Source: Lentzea atacamensis (GTDB lineage Bacteria; Actinomycetota; Actinomycetes; Mycobacteriales; Pseudonocardiaceae). Taken from it: 64,000 nucleotides of DNA. A program made the translations under genes and the position numbers. The notes below the pieces were generated by a model. It saw only the letters and a list, made by a program, of their open reading frames with translations. It was not told the origin of the DNA and ran no database searches. This document shows positions 34,932 to 43,384 of the stretch, piece by piece (the first letter of the stretch is position 1; every line of letters begins with the position of its first letter). The DNA is taken from assembly GCF_003269295.1 (NCBI RefSeq), contig NZ_QLTT01000001.1, forward strand, positions 825,635 through 889,634, given 5' to 3'.

Positions 34932-36464
34932 GTGAAAGCCGAGTTCCACGATTCCGCCCTGCGCGACCTGCCACTGCTGGACCGCGCGTTGTTCCAGTCG
35001 TTCGGCGCCGGGCCGATCCGGATTCCGCCGTTCCACCACATCCACCACGCGGTCGGGCAACAGGCCGCCCGACACCCCGACCTGACCGCCGTCGAGCACC
35101 TCGGCGAGTCGATCACCTACGCCGAGCTCGACCGCAGAGCGGAGCTGCTCGCGGAGTTCCTGACCCGCGCGGGTGTGCGTCCCGGTGATCGGGTGGGGCT
35201 GTTCCTCACCCGGTCGATCCCGATGGTCGTAGGCATTCTCGGTATTCTCAAAGCAGGTGCGGCCTATGTGCCGCAGGATGTCCGCATCGCACCCGCCGTC
35301 CACTTGCGACACATCGTCCGCACCGCAAGCATCAACTTCGTGCTCACCACGAGCGAGCACCGGTCCGCGCTGCCGGACAACCTCGCCACGGTCATCGCGA
35401 TCGACGAGGTGCCCGACACCACCCGGTTCTGCCGCACGTTCACCGAGGACTCCGACATCGCGGCCGTCATCTTCACCTCCGGTACCACCGGACGTCCCAA
35501 CGGTGTGCGGGTTTCGCACGCCAACCTGTGCAACGTGCTGCTGACCGCACCCGGATGCCTCGGCGTAGCACCGGGAACGAGGGTGTCGCAGCTGCTGAAC
35601 ATCGCCTTCGACATGGCGATGTGGGAGATCCTGGGCACGCTGGCGCACGGCGGCACGCTCGTCATCCGCGGCAGCGACATCGAGCGGACGGCGAGCACCG
35701 TGGACGTCGTCATCGCCACGCCCAGCGTGCTCGCGTCGCTGGATCCCGCCGTGTGCCGGCGGGTCCGGACGGTCGCGGTGGCCGGCGAGAGGTGCCCGCA
35801 GGCACTGGCCGACGCCTGGTCGCGGCACGCCGTCTTCCACAACTCGTGCGGGCCCACAGAGGTCACCATCGTCAACACGGTGCAGCGCTACGAGCCCGGT
35901 GGTCCGCTGACCATCGGCCGGCCGGTGCCGAACACGACCGTCTACGTGCTCGACGACGACCTGCGGCCGTGCCGCATCGGTGAGATCGGCGAGATGTGGG
36001 CGGGTGGGGAGTGCGTCACCGCGGGCTATCTGGGTGATCCCGAGCTGACCGCCGCACGGTATCTGCCCGACCCGTTTCTGGGTGGAGACCGCCTGATGTT
36101 CCGCACCCGGGACCTCGGGCGGTGGACGCACGACGGCCAGCTGGAGCACCACGGCCGCACCGACGACCAGGTCAAGGTTCGCGGGTTTCGGGTGGAACTG
36201 GACGCCGTGACGTCGGCGCTGGAAAGCGCGACCGACTGCAGCAGGGCCACGACACTGCTGCACAACGGCTCGCTCGTCGGGTTCATCAGCCCTGCCAGCG
36301 CGGCGCCGGAGGAGGCACGCAGAGCGGTGGAGGAACTGCTGCCCTACTACTGCGTGCCCACGTTGATCGTGCCGGTCGACACGCTGCCGACCACCGATCG
36401 CGGCAAGGTGGACCGCAGAGCGCTTCTGTCGCGTTTGGACGGAGAGAAGGAAACGGTGGCATGA
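34932..36464 (+). CDS. Stand-alone adenylation (AMP-forming) enzyme, TmpL N-half-like
   Basis: A 510-residue ANL-superfamily enzyme with no carrier or condensation domain. Core motifs are LKAGAAYVPQD, the P-loop VIFTSGTTGRPNG (the usual Lys before Gly is Asn), FDMAMWEILG, NSCGPTEVTIVN, the RTRDLGRW aspartate, and the catalytic lysine in TDRGKVDRR. The specificity pocket begins D-M-x-x-W, as in amino-acid-activating domains that keep the amine-binding aspartate; the substrate cannot be read from this. It overlaps the next gene by ATGA. Adenylation domain, membrane reductase-like protein and nucleotide site together are the parts of fungal TmpL, split here into two genes. Confidence 0.85.
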   Translation: MKAEFHDSALRDLPLLDRALFQSFGAGPIRIPPFHHIHHAVGQQAARHPDLTAVEHLGESITYAELDRRAELLAEFLTRAGVRPGDRVGLFLTRSIPMVVGILGILKAGAAYVPQDVRIAPAVHLRHIVRTASINFVLTTSEHRSALPDNLATVIAIDEVPDTTRFCRTFTEDSDIAAVIFTSGTTGRPNGVRVSHANLCNVLLTAPGCLGVAPGTRVSQLLNIAFDMAMWEILGTLAHGGTLVIRGSDIERTASTVDVVIATPSVLASLDPAVCRRVRTVAVAGERCPQALADAWSRHAVFHNSCGPTEVTIVNTVQRYEPGGPLTIGRPVPNTTVYVLDDDLRPCRIGEIGEMWAGGECVTAGYLGDPELTAARYLPDPFLGGDRLMFRTRDLGRWTHDGQLEHHGRTDDQVKVRGFRVELDAVTSALESATDCSRATTLLHNGSLVGFISPASAAPEEARRAVEELLPYYCVPTLIVPVDTLPTTDRGKVDRRALLSRLDGEKETVA

Positions 36465-37699
36465 CCTCGGTTCACGAAGTCCAGCTACCGCCCGCCGACC
36501 GCTCCTGGCGCACGATCCTGCGCCGCAGACCCTTCACCCACCACAACCGGCTCGTGGCCGCCGTCGTGCTGGTCAACCTCTGCTTCACGGGTTGGTGGGA
36601 CGACGCCGGCCGGGTGACCGCGCTGGTCGTCGCCAACCTCGCGGTGGCCGCCCTCATCCGCCAGCAGCTCGTGATCAACCTGCTGTTCTGGCTCGCCACC
36701 AGCGCGCCCAGGCACTGGCCTTTGCGGGTGCGCTGGACGCTCGGCAAGGTCTACCACTTCGGCGGGATCCACGTCGGTGCCGCGACCTGCGCGACTGCCT
36801 GGTTCCTCGTGCTCACCGCCGTCACGACGATCCAGGGCGCACCGCCGTTCACCCTCGCGCTGACCTGGACGATCATGGCCGTCCTCGGCACGCTCTTCGT
36901 GCTCGCGCTGCCCGGTCTCCGCGCCAAGCACCACGACCTGTTCGAGCGCTCGCACCGGTTCGGCGGGTGGACGGTGCTCGTGCTGTTCGGCGTGCTGGCC
37001 GCGGTGTCGAACCCCGTCTTCCTCTGGCCCCTCGCCCTCGTGGTGGTCAGCGTGGCGTTGCCGTGGCTGCGGCTGCGGCGGGTTCCCGTGCACATCGTCA
37101 GCCCGTCACCGCACGTCGCGCTGGTCTCGTTCGACCACGGCGTCACGCCGTTCGCGGGCTCGTCGACGACGGTGAGCCGCAACCCGTTGCTGGAGTGGCA
37201 CTCCTTCGCCAACGTCCCGGCGCCGGGCCGCAGCGGCTTCCGGCTCACGATCTCGCGCGCGGGCGACTGGACGGCGAAGTTCATCGCCGACCAGCCGAGC
37301 CACGTGTGGGTCAAGGGCATTCCGACGGCGGGCGTCGGCAACATCGACAAGTTGTTCACCAGGGTGGTGTGGGTCGCGACCGGCAGCGGCATCGGTCCCT
37401 GCCTGCCTCACCTGCTCGCCGGCGACACGCCGTCGGTCCTCGTGTGGTCGACCCGCAACCCGCGCCGCACCTACGGGGACGAGCTGGTCGAGGAGATCCT
37501 CGGCGTGCAGCCCGACGCCGTCGTCTGGGACACCGAGAGCCAGGGCAAACCCGACCTCGTCGCGCTCGCGTACGACGCCTGCCGGCGCTCCGGCGCGGAA
37601 GCGGTCATCTGCATCTCCAACAAACCCACCACCTGGAAGGTTGTCGAAGAACTGGAGGCCAGGGGAATCCCTGCCTACGGCGCGATCTGGGACTCGTGA
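36461..37699 (+). CDS. Membrane protein with C-terminal FAD/NAD(P)-reductase-like domain, TmpA/TmpL-like
   Basis: A 412-residue protein. Residues about 30-215 hold about six hydrophobic segments (for example LVAAVVLVNLCFTGWW, ALTWTIMAVLGTLFVLALPG, WTVLVLFGVLAAVSNPVFLW). Histidines in the second part (HFGGIHVG, KHHDLFERSHRFGG) could bind heme, but this is speculative. Residues about 230-412 are cytoplasmic: FRLTISRAGDWTAKFI-type flavin-domain strands, then VVWVATGSGIGPCLPHLL, which resembles the nucleotide motif of ferredoxin reductases. The C-terminal part (ISNKPTTWKVVEELEARGIPAYG) is like fungal TmpA/TmpL flavoproteins. It is coupled on both sides to the adenylation and crotonase genes. Electron acceptor and pathway are unknown. 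Confidence 0.75.
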   Translation: MTSVHEVQLPPADRSWRTILRRRPFTHHNRLVAAVVLVNLCFTGWWDDAGRVTALVVANLAVAALIRQQLVINLLFWLATSAPRHWPLRVRWTLGKVYHFGGIHVGAATCATAWFLVLTAVTTIQGAPPFTLALTWTIMAVLGTLFVLALPGLRAKHHDLFERSHRFGGWTVLVLFGVLAAVSNPVFLWPLALVVVSVALPWLRLRRVPVHIVSPSPHVALVSFDHGVTPFAGSSTTVSRNPLLEWHSFANVPAPGRSGFRLTISRAGDWTAKFIADQPSHVWVKGIPTAGVGNIDKLFTRVVWVATGSGIGPCLPHLLAGDTPSVLVWSTRNPRRTYGDELVEEILGVQPDAVVWDTESQGKPDLVALAYDACRRSGAEAVICISNKPTTWKVVEELEARGIPAYGAIWDS

Positions 37700-37709
37700 G
37701 GAGACCACA

Positions 37710-38483
37710 GTGGACTATCAGACACTCCTACTCGACGAGCATGACGGCGTCCTCACCGTGACGGTGCACCGACCACCGGCGCGCAACGCGCTGTCCCAGC
37801 GGACACTCACCGAACTGCGCCACCTCCTCACCCATCTCTCCGGCCCGCGCGCGGTCCTGCTCACCGGTTCGGAAGGGCCGGCGTTCATCGCGGGCGCGGA
37901 CATCCGGGAGATGGCGACGATGACACCGGACGAGGGCGAGGCGTTCGGCGCCCTGGGCCAGGAGGTGACCACGCTCCTCGAGCAGCTCCCGGTCCCGGTG
38001 ATCGCCTGCGTCGACGGCTACGCGCTCGGCGGCGGCTGCGAGATGGCCATGGCGTGCGACTTCATCTACGCCACCCGCAAAGCCGTGTTCGGCCAGCCTG
38101 AGGTGCTGCTGGGCCTCATCCCCGGCTTCGGCGGCTGCGTCCGGCTGTTCCGCCGGGTCGGCGTGGCCAAGGCGCGCGAGCTGATCTACTCCGGCCGTCG
38201 CGTAGACGCGATGGAAGCGCACCGCCTCGGGCTCGTGAACGAGGTGTTCGACAACCGTGAGGAGATGTTCGCCGCCGCACGGCTCGTGCTCGCCGACATC
38301 GCCGCGAACTCACCCGCAGCGGTGTCGGCCTGCAAGTCGGTGATCAACACCGTGGACGGCCTGGGCGTCCACGAGGGTCTGCGGGCAGAGCTCGAAGCGT
38401 TCCGGCAGGCCTTCACCACCGACGACATGCGCGAGGGGACTGCCGCGTTCCTCGCCAAGCGCAGTCCCGAGTTCCGGACCTAG
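37710..38483 (+). CDS. Enoyl-CoA hydratase/isomerase (crotonase) family protein
   Basis: A 257-residue crotonase. The oxyanion-hole motifs FIAGADIREM and DGYALGGGCEMAMACD and the catalytic-glutamate region FGQPEVLLGLIPGFGG are intact, so a hydratase-type activity is likely. GTG follows GGAG; starting here gives the usual family length. The gene is ten bases after the membrane protein and probably the third member of one operon with it and the adenylation enzyme. This suggests an acyl-CoA or acyl-adenylate intermediate. The actual substrate is unknown. Confidence 0.88.
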   Translation: MDYQTLLLDEHDGVLTVTVHRPPARNALSQRTLTELRHLLTHLSGPRAVLLTGSEGPAFIAGADIREMATMTPDEGEAFGALGQEVTTLLEQLPVPVIACVDGYALGGGCEMAMACDFIYATRKAVFGQPEVLLGLIPGFGGCVRLFRRVGVAKARELIYSGRRVDAMEAHRLGLVNEVFDNREEMFAAARLVLADIAANSPAAVSACKSVINTVDGLGVHEGLRAELEAFRQAFTTDDMREGTAAFLAKRSPEFRT

Positions 38484-38516
38484 GGGTGCACCATCAACGA
38501 TGATCACAGCACTCTG

Positions 38517-39002
38517 TTGCGCGCACTGCACGACGGCCACGCCGAGGCGCTCTGGCGGTACGCCCTCCGCCTCACCGGCGACGAGCAGCTCGCCGAGGAC
38601 GTCGTCCAGGAGGCGCTGCTGCGGGCGTGGCGCAACCCCGGCATCCTCGAGCAGGGCACCGCTGCGTCGAAGGCGTGGATCTACGCCGTGGCGCGGAACT
38701 TCGCGATCGACGAGCGCCGCAGCGCCCGCGCCCGCTGGGAGGTCGGCTCCGCCCGGCTGCCGGACCGCCCGCGCGCGGACCACACCGACCGCACGCTGGA
38801 CGCCTGGCTCATCGCGGACGCCCTGTCCCAGCTCAAACCCGAGCACAGGGTGGTCATCGTGCGGGCCTACTACCGGGGAGAGTCGGTCCCCGAGCTGGCC
38901 GAGGCGCTCGACGTGCCACCGGGAACGGTGAAGTCGCGGCTGCACTACGGCCTGCGCGCGCTGCGGCTCGCGTTGGAGGAGAACGGGGTGACGGGGCGGT
39001 GA
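38517..39002 (+). CDS. ECF-type RNA polymerase sigma factor
   Basis: A sigma-70 family extracytoplasmic-function factor of about 161 residues or slightly more. Region 2 (LWRYALRLTGDEQLAEDVVQEALLRAW) and region 4 (LKPEHRVVIVRAYYRGESVPELAEAL, PPGTVKSRLHYGLRAL) are complete. The only standard start in frame is the TTG used here, which lacks a ribosome site. The homologous N-terminus (NDDHSTLLRAL) would begin eight codons earlier at an ATC that does have AGGGG six bases upstream. It overlaps the following anti-sigma gene by GTGA. The target promoters are unknown. Confidence 0.88.
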   Translation: MRALHDGHAEALWRYALRLTGDEQLAEDVVQEALLRAWRNPGILEQGTAASKAWIYAVARNFAIDERRSARARWEVGSARLPDRPRADHTDRTLDAWLIADALSQLKPEHRVVIVRAYYRGESVPELAEALDVPPGTVKSRLHYGLRALRLALEENGVTGR

Positions 39003-39331
39003 CGTGCCCGTTCCAGGAGTGGGACGTGGCCTACGTGCTCGGGTCGCTGTCCCCCGGCGACCGGCTGGCCTACGAACGCCACCTGAGCGCCTGCCCGCCG
39101 TGTGAACACGAGGTGTGCCTGCTGGCGGGCACGGCGGGTCTCCTGTCCCGCGTGCCCGCCGAGTGGGCGGTGGACTCGCTCACCACCGCGCCGCCGCTCC
39201 CGGTCACGGTTCTGCCGGGCCTCGCGCAGGCGGAACTGGCCGTGCGCCGGCGCCGTCTCGCCATCACGGTGGTGGCGATCCTCCTGGCGGCCACCGTCGG
39301 CGCGGTGCTCGCGCACTTCCTGTGTCCCTGA
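38999..39331 (+). CDS. Zinc-finger anti-sigma factor, single-pass membrane protein
   Basis: A 110-residue protein. The N-terminal anti-sigma domain has the zinc motif HLSACPPCE (H-x3-C-x2-C) and the WDVAYVLGSLSPGDRLAYERHL helix typical of RsrA/RslA-like factors. One transmembrane helix follows near the end (about 86-107, AITVVAILLAATVGAVLAHF), leaving almost nothing outside. Translation is coupled to the sigma gene (GTGA), the standard pairing for holding the sigma factor until a signal arrives. A strong terminator follows eight bases later. Confidence 0.9.
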   Translation: MTCPFQEWDVAYVLGSLSPGDRLAYERHLSACPPCEHEVCLLAGTAGLLSRVPAEWAVDSLTTAPPLPVTVLPGLAQAELAVRRRRLAITVVAILLAATVGAVLAHFLCP

Positions 39332-39338
39332 ACGGGAG

Positions 39339-39367
39339 AAGGGCCCGAGCCGCCGGCTCGGGCCCTT
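39339..39367 (+). terminator. Strong terminator after the anti-sigma gene
   Basis: The arms AAGGGCCCGAGCC and GGCTCGGGCCCTT pair over 13 bases around a three-base loop. It lies between convergent units and could serve both. Confidence 0.85.
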
Positions 39368-39400
39368 CCCGGCTCCCTCTCCTGAAAAGAGCCAGGCCTG

Positions 39401-40111
39401 TCAGTCGTGCGGTGATCGGCCCTCGGCGGGGTCGTGGACGTCGAGCCGGCCGCACATGCCGAACCGTTGCGGGCCCTCCGCGCGCATCACGTGGATGTCG
39501 GCCTCGGCGAGGTGGCCGATGTCCCCTTCCCGCAGCAGGTCCAGGTGTTCACCGGTGCGTTCGGCCGACGCCAGCGCACCGGCCCGCCACCGCTCCTCCC
39601 AGTCGGGCAGGAGGCCCTGCTTCAAGCTCACGGCGGAGCGGTAGAAGTCGTCCAGTGCCGCGTGATCACCATCGGTGACCCGCTGCCGCAGCTCCAGGAA
39701 CCCTTCGAGAGCCAGGTCCCTGCGGCGCCTGGCGGACTCCTCGTCGCCGGCCCGGGTGTGCGCGGCGTACTTCTCCGCGTCGGCCAGAACCTCTGCCGGG
39801 AACGTGAGCACCGCGTCACCGGCCTCCGGCAGGCCGCTGTTCTGCATCACGACGAGGATCCGCAGGTCGCCGTCGTTGACCAGGCGGTGGATCGTGCCGG
39901 GCGTGAACCACGCGACGGTGCCCTCGCGCAGCGGGGTCTCGGCGAACCCGCGGCGGGTCAGGGTCTGCACGCTGCCCCGCCCGCCGATCACGTAGTAGCA
40001 CTCGGCGCAGGTGAGGTGGACGTGCGGCGACCCTCCGCACACGCCGTCCACCGTCGGCCAGTCGTACACCCGCAGGCCGGAGATGCCGATGGCGCCGGGA
40101 AACTGGATCAC
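39401..40111 (-). CDS. Cupin-domain protein, last gene of the first importer operon
   Basis: A 236-residue cytoplasmic protein. Residues about 1-110 form a cupin barrel with metal-type motifs HVHLTCAECYYVIGG (H-x-H then E) and a later histidine in FTPGTIHRLVND. The rest is helical (EESARRRRDLALEGFLELRQR) followed by a short second beta part. The GTG start overlaps the stop of the preceding gene. Such cupins near sugar dehydrogenases can be isomerases, sensors or lyases. The helical second half has no function I can name. Confidence 0.72.
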   Translation of the reverse strand: MIQFPGAIGISGLRVYDWPTVDGVCGGSPHVHLTCAECYYVIGGRGSVQTLTRRGFAETPLREGTVAWFTPGTIHRLVNDGDLRILVVMQNSGLPEAGDAVLTFPAEVLADAEKYAAHTRAGDEESARRRRDLALEGFLELRQRVTDGDHAALDDFYRSAVSLKQGLLPDWEERWRAGALASAERTGEHLDLLREGDIGHLAEADIHVMRAEGPQRFGMCGRLDVHDPAEGRSPHD

Positions 40112-41001
40112 CAAGGGTGCTTCTCCACATAGGACTCCACGTGCTCGCGGCCCCATTCGCCGTTGGCGATGACGAGCCGGTAGCGCAGGGTCAGTGACTC
40201 GCCGGACGGCAGCTCCACGGTGTCGAAGAAGGCGAACGACGGGTTGACCGCGGCGAACAGCGTGGTGCGGACGAACCAGGTGGTGTTCTTGTTGGCCGGG
40301 TGGTCCACGAACAGCATGGTCGACGTGCGGTCCACCTCGTCGTGCTGACCGATGTAGGCGAGCCACCGCGCGGACTTGCCCATCATCTCCTCTCCGGATC
40401 CGCCGTCGGCCGCGATGACCGTGCCGTCGGTGAACGACCGCGGGCCGCGCCAGAAGAACCCGGTGTAACCCGCGAGCTCACGGCCGTTGGTGGTCGGGCT
40501 GCCGAAGACCAGCGGCTCCGCCCGCACGTTCGTCAGCGTGGTCGCGAACTCCAGCGTCCACGAATCCTCCTCGACGTCGCGCACGGTGAACTGGCGCGTC
40601 TCGTGGATCCAGTGCTGGCCGGCCTCGGTGAACCAGGACAGCATCTCACCGACGTGCACCTCGTCACCGGTCTCGGTGATGGTGAAGTCCTCGTGCCGCA
40701 TCGTGCCGACGTTCGGCAGCGCCACATACCCTTGGTCGCGCACGTACGACACGCCGCCCCAGAAGTTCTCCCCCGACACGTCGGTCGCGGTCATCTGCAC
40801 GCCCTTGTGCCAGCGGTGGTCGTGCGGCCGGAACGCCGTGACGACGTCACCGGCGAGCGTGCGCACCGGGTGCAGGTACGGCTTCGGTCCCTCGAACGCC
40901 GGTGTCGACGGCCGGTGGACGTAGGTGAAGAGCTCGACGTCGCCGACCGACACCACGAGCACCTCGTCGTCCTGCCGAGTGATCACCGGGCGTTCGCCCA
41001 T
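40108..41001 (-). CDS. PmoA-like (DUF6807) family protein
   Basis: A 297-residue cytoplasmic protein of the family usually annotated as methane oxygenase PmoA-like. Family marks are the N-terminal YVHRPSTPAFEGPKPYLHPVRTL, the HDHRWHKGV motif and GFFWRGPRSF. The name is historical; members sit beside sugar dehydrogenases and importers and look like beta-sandwich, mutarotase-like sugar proteins. Here it overlaps the Gfo/Idh/MocA gene by 19 bases and the cupin gene by four, so the three are made together. A role in catabolism of the imported sugar is inferred. Confidence 0.82.
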   Translation of the reverse strand: MGERPVITRQDDEVLVVSVGDVELFTYVHRPSTPAFEGPKPYLHPVRTLAGDVVTAFRPHDHRWHKGVQMTATDVSGENFWGGVSYVRDQGYVALPNVGTMRHEDFTITETGDEVHVGEMLSWFTEAGQHWIHETRQFTVRDVEEDSWTLEFATTLTNVRAEPLVFGSPTTNGRELAGYTGFFWRGPRSFTDGTVIAADGGSGEEMMGKSARWLAYIGQHDEVDRTSTMLFVDHPANKNTTWFVRTTLFAAVNPSFAFFDTVELPSGESLTLRYRLVIANGEWGREHVESYVEKHPW

Positions 41002-42065
41002 GGGGCACCGATTCCTTCCATCGTCGCGTAGAACGGGTTGTCCGGGCCGATCTGGCCGGCCTTCACCGCGGTGCCGGTGAACGCCGAGGCGTAGAGGGCC
41101 GCGATGAACTCCATGGTGTTCCTCGTGTCCGCCATCGTCACCGGTGGCGTCTCACCACTGTCCAGGGCGTCGAGGAACACCGCCAGTTGACATTTGTGGC
41201 CGCTCACGATCCCGGACTGCTCTTCGCGCCACCGGGTCGCGACGTCGTCGTGGCCAGGAGCAGGGGTCACGGTCCAGTGCGCGTCGGTGTAGCCGTAGAG
41301 GTGCTCGACCTCGACCGTGGCGTGCTCGAAGTCGAACCTCAGCTCAGAGGTCTCCCTGGGCGACAGCACGGAGTTGATCACCGAGGCAACCGTGCCGTCG
41401 GCGAAGGTCACCAGCGCCATCGAAACGTCCTCGGTCGCGACGTCCCGTGCCTGCCGGGCCGCGAGAGCACGGATCTCCTGCCACGGGCCCAGCACGGACA
41501 GCATCAGGTCGAACTGGTGGATGCCGTGCCCCATCGTCGGGCCGCCGCCCTCGCTGTCCCACGAGCCACGCCACGGCACGTCGAAGTACGCACCGTCGCG
41601 GTACCAGAGGGTGTCGCTCTTGGCCACCAGCGACCGGCCGAGGACACCGTCGGCGATCATGCGCCGCAACCGGATCGCGGCAGGGCCGAAGCGGTGCTGG
41701 AACACCGTCGCGACCCGGCCTGCCGAAGCGCGTTCGGCCGCGATCAGCGTGTCGATCTCGCTCAGCGACAACGCGGGCGGCTTCTCCACGAGCACGTTCA
41801 CGTTCGCGGCGAGGCATTCGAGCGCCAACGGCACGTGGGAGCGCGGCGGCGTGCACACGTGCACCACGTCCAGATCTTCCACGTCGAGCAGCGTGGCGAG
41901 CCGCGGGTGCACCCGCGGCACACCCCACTCCTGCGCGAACGCGGCCGCGCGGTCGGCGTCCACATCCACCACCGCGACCAGCTCGATGCGATCACCCGCC
42001 GCTCGCAACGCCTCGGCGTGGGCGGCGGCGATCGCACCCGTGCCGACGATGGCGGCGCGCCTCAC
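40983..42065 (-). CDS. Gfo/Idh/MocA family NAD(P)-dependent oxidoreductase
   Basis: A 360-residue cytoplasmic dehydrogenase. The N-terminal Rossmann fold has GTGAIAAAHAEAL at the start, VVDVDADRA and the EKPPALSL motif with the conserved lysine. The C-terminal half is the family beta-sheet domain, with GHGIHQFDLMLSVLG supplying the usual catalytic-region D and H. Substrates in this family are sugars, inositols or sugar acids. It overlaps the binding-protein gene by GTGA, and the substrate is presumably the sugar brought in by that importer. Confidence 0.9.
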   Translation of the reverse strand: MRRAAIVGTGAIAAAHAEALRAAGDRIELVAVVDVDADRAAAFAQEWGVPRVHPRLATLLDVEDLDVVHVCTPPRSHVPLALECLAANVNVLVEKPPALSLSEIDTLIAAERASAGRVATVFQHRFGPAAIRLRRMIADGVLGRSLVAKSDTLWYRDGAYFDVPWRGSWDSEGGGPTMGHGIHQFDLMLSVLGPWQEIRALAARQARDVATEDVSMALVTFADGTVASVINSVLSPRETSELRFDFEHATVEVEHLYGYTDAHWTVTPAPGHDDVATRWREEQSGIVSGHKCQLAVFLDALDSGETPPVTMADTRNTMEFIAALYASAFTGTAVKAGQIGPDNPFYATMEGIGAPWANAR

Positions 42066-43369
42066 TTCGCCGCGTCCACTTCGGACTGGACTTCCTTGAT
42101 GAACGACGCGGCCGCGGCCTCTGGCGTGGTCCGGCCGAACAGCACGTCCTCGGTGTGCCTCTTGAGGATCGCGTCGACGGTGCTGGCACCGTTCGGCGTG
42201 ATCCTGGGCGGGTCGCTGACCGGCACGGTGTCGAGGTACTCCTTCGCGGCCTTGTCGGTTTCCTTGAGCTGGCCCGCGATCGCCTCGCGGATCTTCTGGT
42301 TGGCGGGCACGCCGCGTTCGGTCAGCAGGATCTTGGCCGCTTCCTCGTCGTTGGCGAGGAAGCTCACGAACGCCGCCGCCTCGGCGGGGTGCTTGGACCG
42401 CGACGACACCGACCAGAACATCGACGGCTTGTAGTAGGCGCCGACCTTCCCCTGCGACTCACCCGGCAGCCGCAGCAGCTTGAGCTTGGCGCCACTCGCG
42501 GCGGTCAGCGCGGTCAGCTGGGTGTTCCACCAGAACCCGAACACCGCGGTGTTGGTGGCCGTCGCGGACTGGTTCAGCCCGGCGGAGGCCTTCTCGACGG
42601 TCACCGACGGCGGCGGCGCGATCCCGGCCTTGGCGAGATCGGCGATGTAGGTCCAGTACTGGGTCGCGACCTCGGGCGGCAGGACGACCTTGCCCTGCGC
42701 GTCGAACATCGCCTTGCCCTGCTGCCGCGCCCGGATGCTCAGGCCCGCCGTGTCGTTGATGCCCGGCGACTGCACGCCGAACACCTGGCCACCGCCGGCC
42801 TTCGAGACCTGTTCACCGATCTTCTTCAGGTCGTCCCACGACCACTTCGTGTCGTCGGGCACCGGAATGTTGTACTTCGCGAGCAGGTCGGTGTTGGCCA
42901 TGATCGAGTACATGCCGAGGCCGACCGGGAGCCCGTACTGCTTGCCGTCGACCGCGCCGGTGGCGAGCGCCTTCTGGTCGAAGTTCGACGTGTCGAGGTG
43001 CTTCTTGGCCTCGTTCAGGTCCAGCAGCGCACCACGCTCGGCGTACGACGCGATGTACAGCTCGTCCATCTGCATGATGTCCGGCGCGTCGTTGGCCGCC
43101 ATCGTGGTGGCGAGGCTGTCCCAGTAGCCGTTCCACTCCTTGAACTCACCCTTGATCGTGATGTTCGGGTGCTTCTTCTGGAACATCTCGATGACCTGCT
43201 GGGTCCGCTTGTGCCGGTCGTCCGCGCCCCACCAGCTGAAGCGCAGCGTGACCGGCTCCGCGGTGAGGTCACCACCCGCCTCGGAACCGGAACCGCAGGC
43301 CGCGAGCAGCGACGCGGTCAGCGACATCAGGACCGTTAACGCGGTGCGGCGGCGAACACCTCTGGACAT
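42062..43369 (-). CDS. ABC importer sugar-binding lipoprotein (first system)
   Basis: A 435-residue extracellular solute-binding protein of the SBP_bac_1 type. The lipobox LLAAC places the lipid-bearing cysteine at about residue 25, tethering it to the outer face of the membrane. Sugar-site-like runs include LRFSWWGADDRHKRTQQVIEMF and YGLPVGLGMYSIMANTDLL. It stands between the permease genes and the catabolic trio, so the ligand probably feeds the Gfo/Idh/MocA dehydrogenase. The ligand itself cannot be read from sequence. Confidence 0.92.
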   Translation of the reverse strand: MSRGVRRRTALTVLMSLTASLLAACGSGSEAGGDLTAEPVTLRFSWWGADDRHKRTQQVIEMFQKKHPNITIKGEFKEWNGYWDSLATTMAANDAPDIMQMDELYIASYAERGALLDLNEAKKHLDTSNFDQKALATGAVDGKQYGLPVGLGMYSIMANTDLLAKYNIPVPDDTKWSWDDLKKIGEQVSKAGGGQVFGVQSPGINDTAGLSIRARQQGKAMFDAQGKVVLPPEVATQYWTYIADLAKAGIAPPPSVTVEKASAGLNQSATATNTAVFGFWWNTQLTALTAASGAKLKLLRLPGESQGKVGAYYKPSMFWSVSSRSKHPAEAAAFVSFLANDEEAAKILLTERGVPANQKIREAIAGQLKETDKAAKEYLDTVPVSDPPRITPNGASTVDAILKRHTEDVLFGRTTPEAAAASFIKEVQSEVDAAK

Positions 43370-43384
43370 GTCCGTTCCTTTCGG

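Noticed and set aside
34932..39331. A nonribosomal peptide biosynthesis cluster
   Set aside because: There is a single adenylation domain with no condensation, carrier or thioesterase domain. Its neighbours fit a TmpL-like redox module better.
39401..40366. Longer cupin gene starting at 40366
   Set aside because: The added N-terminus is low-complexity sequence over the PmoA-like gene. The GTG at 40111 couples exactly to that gene's stop.
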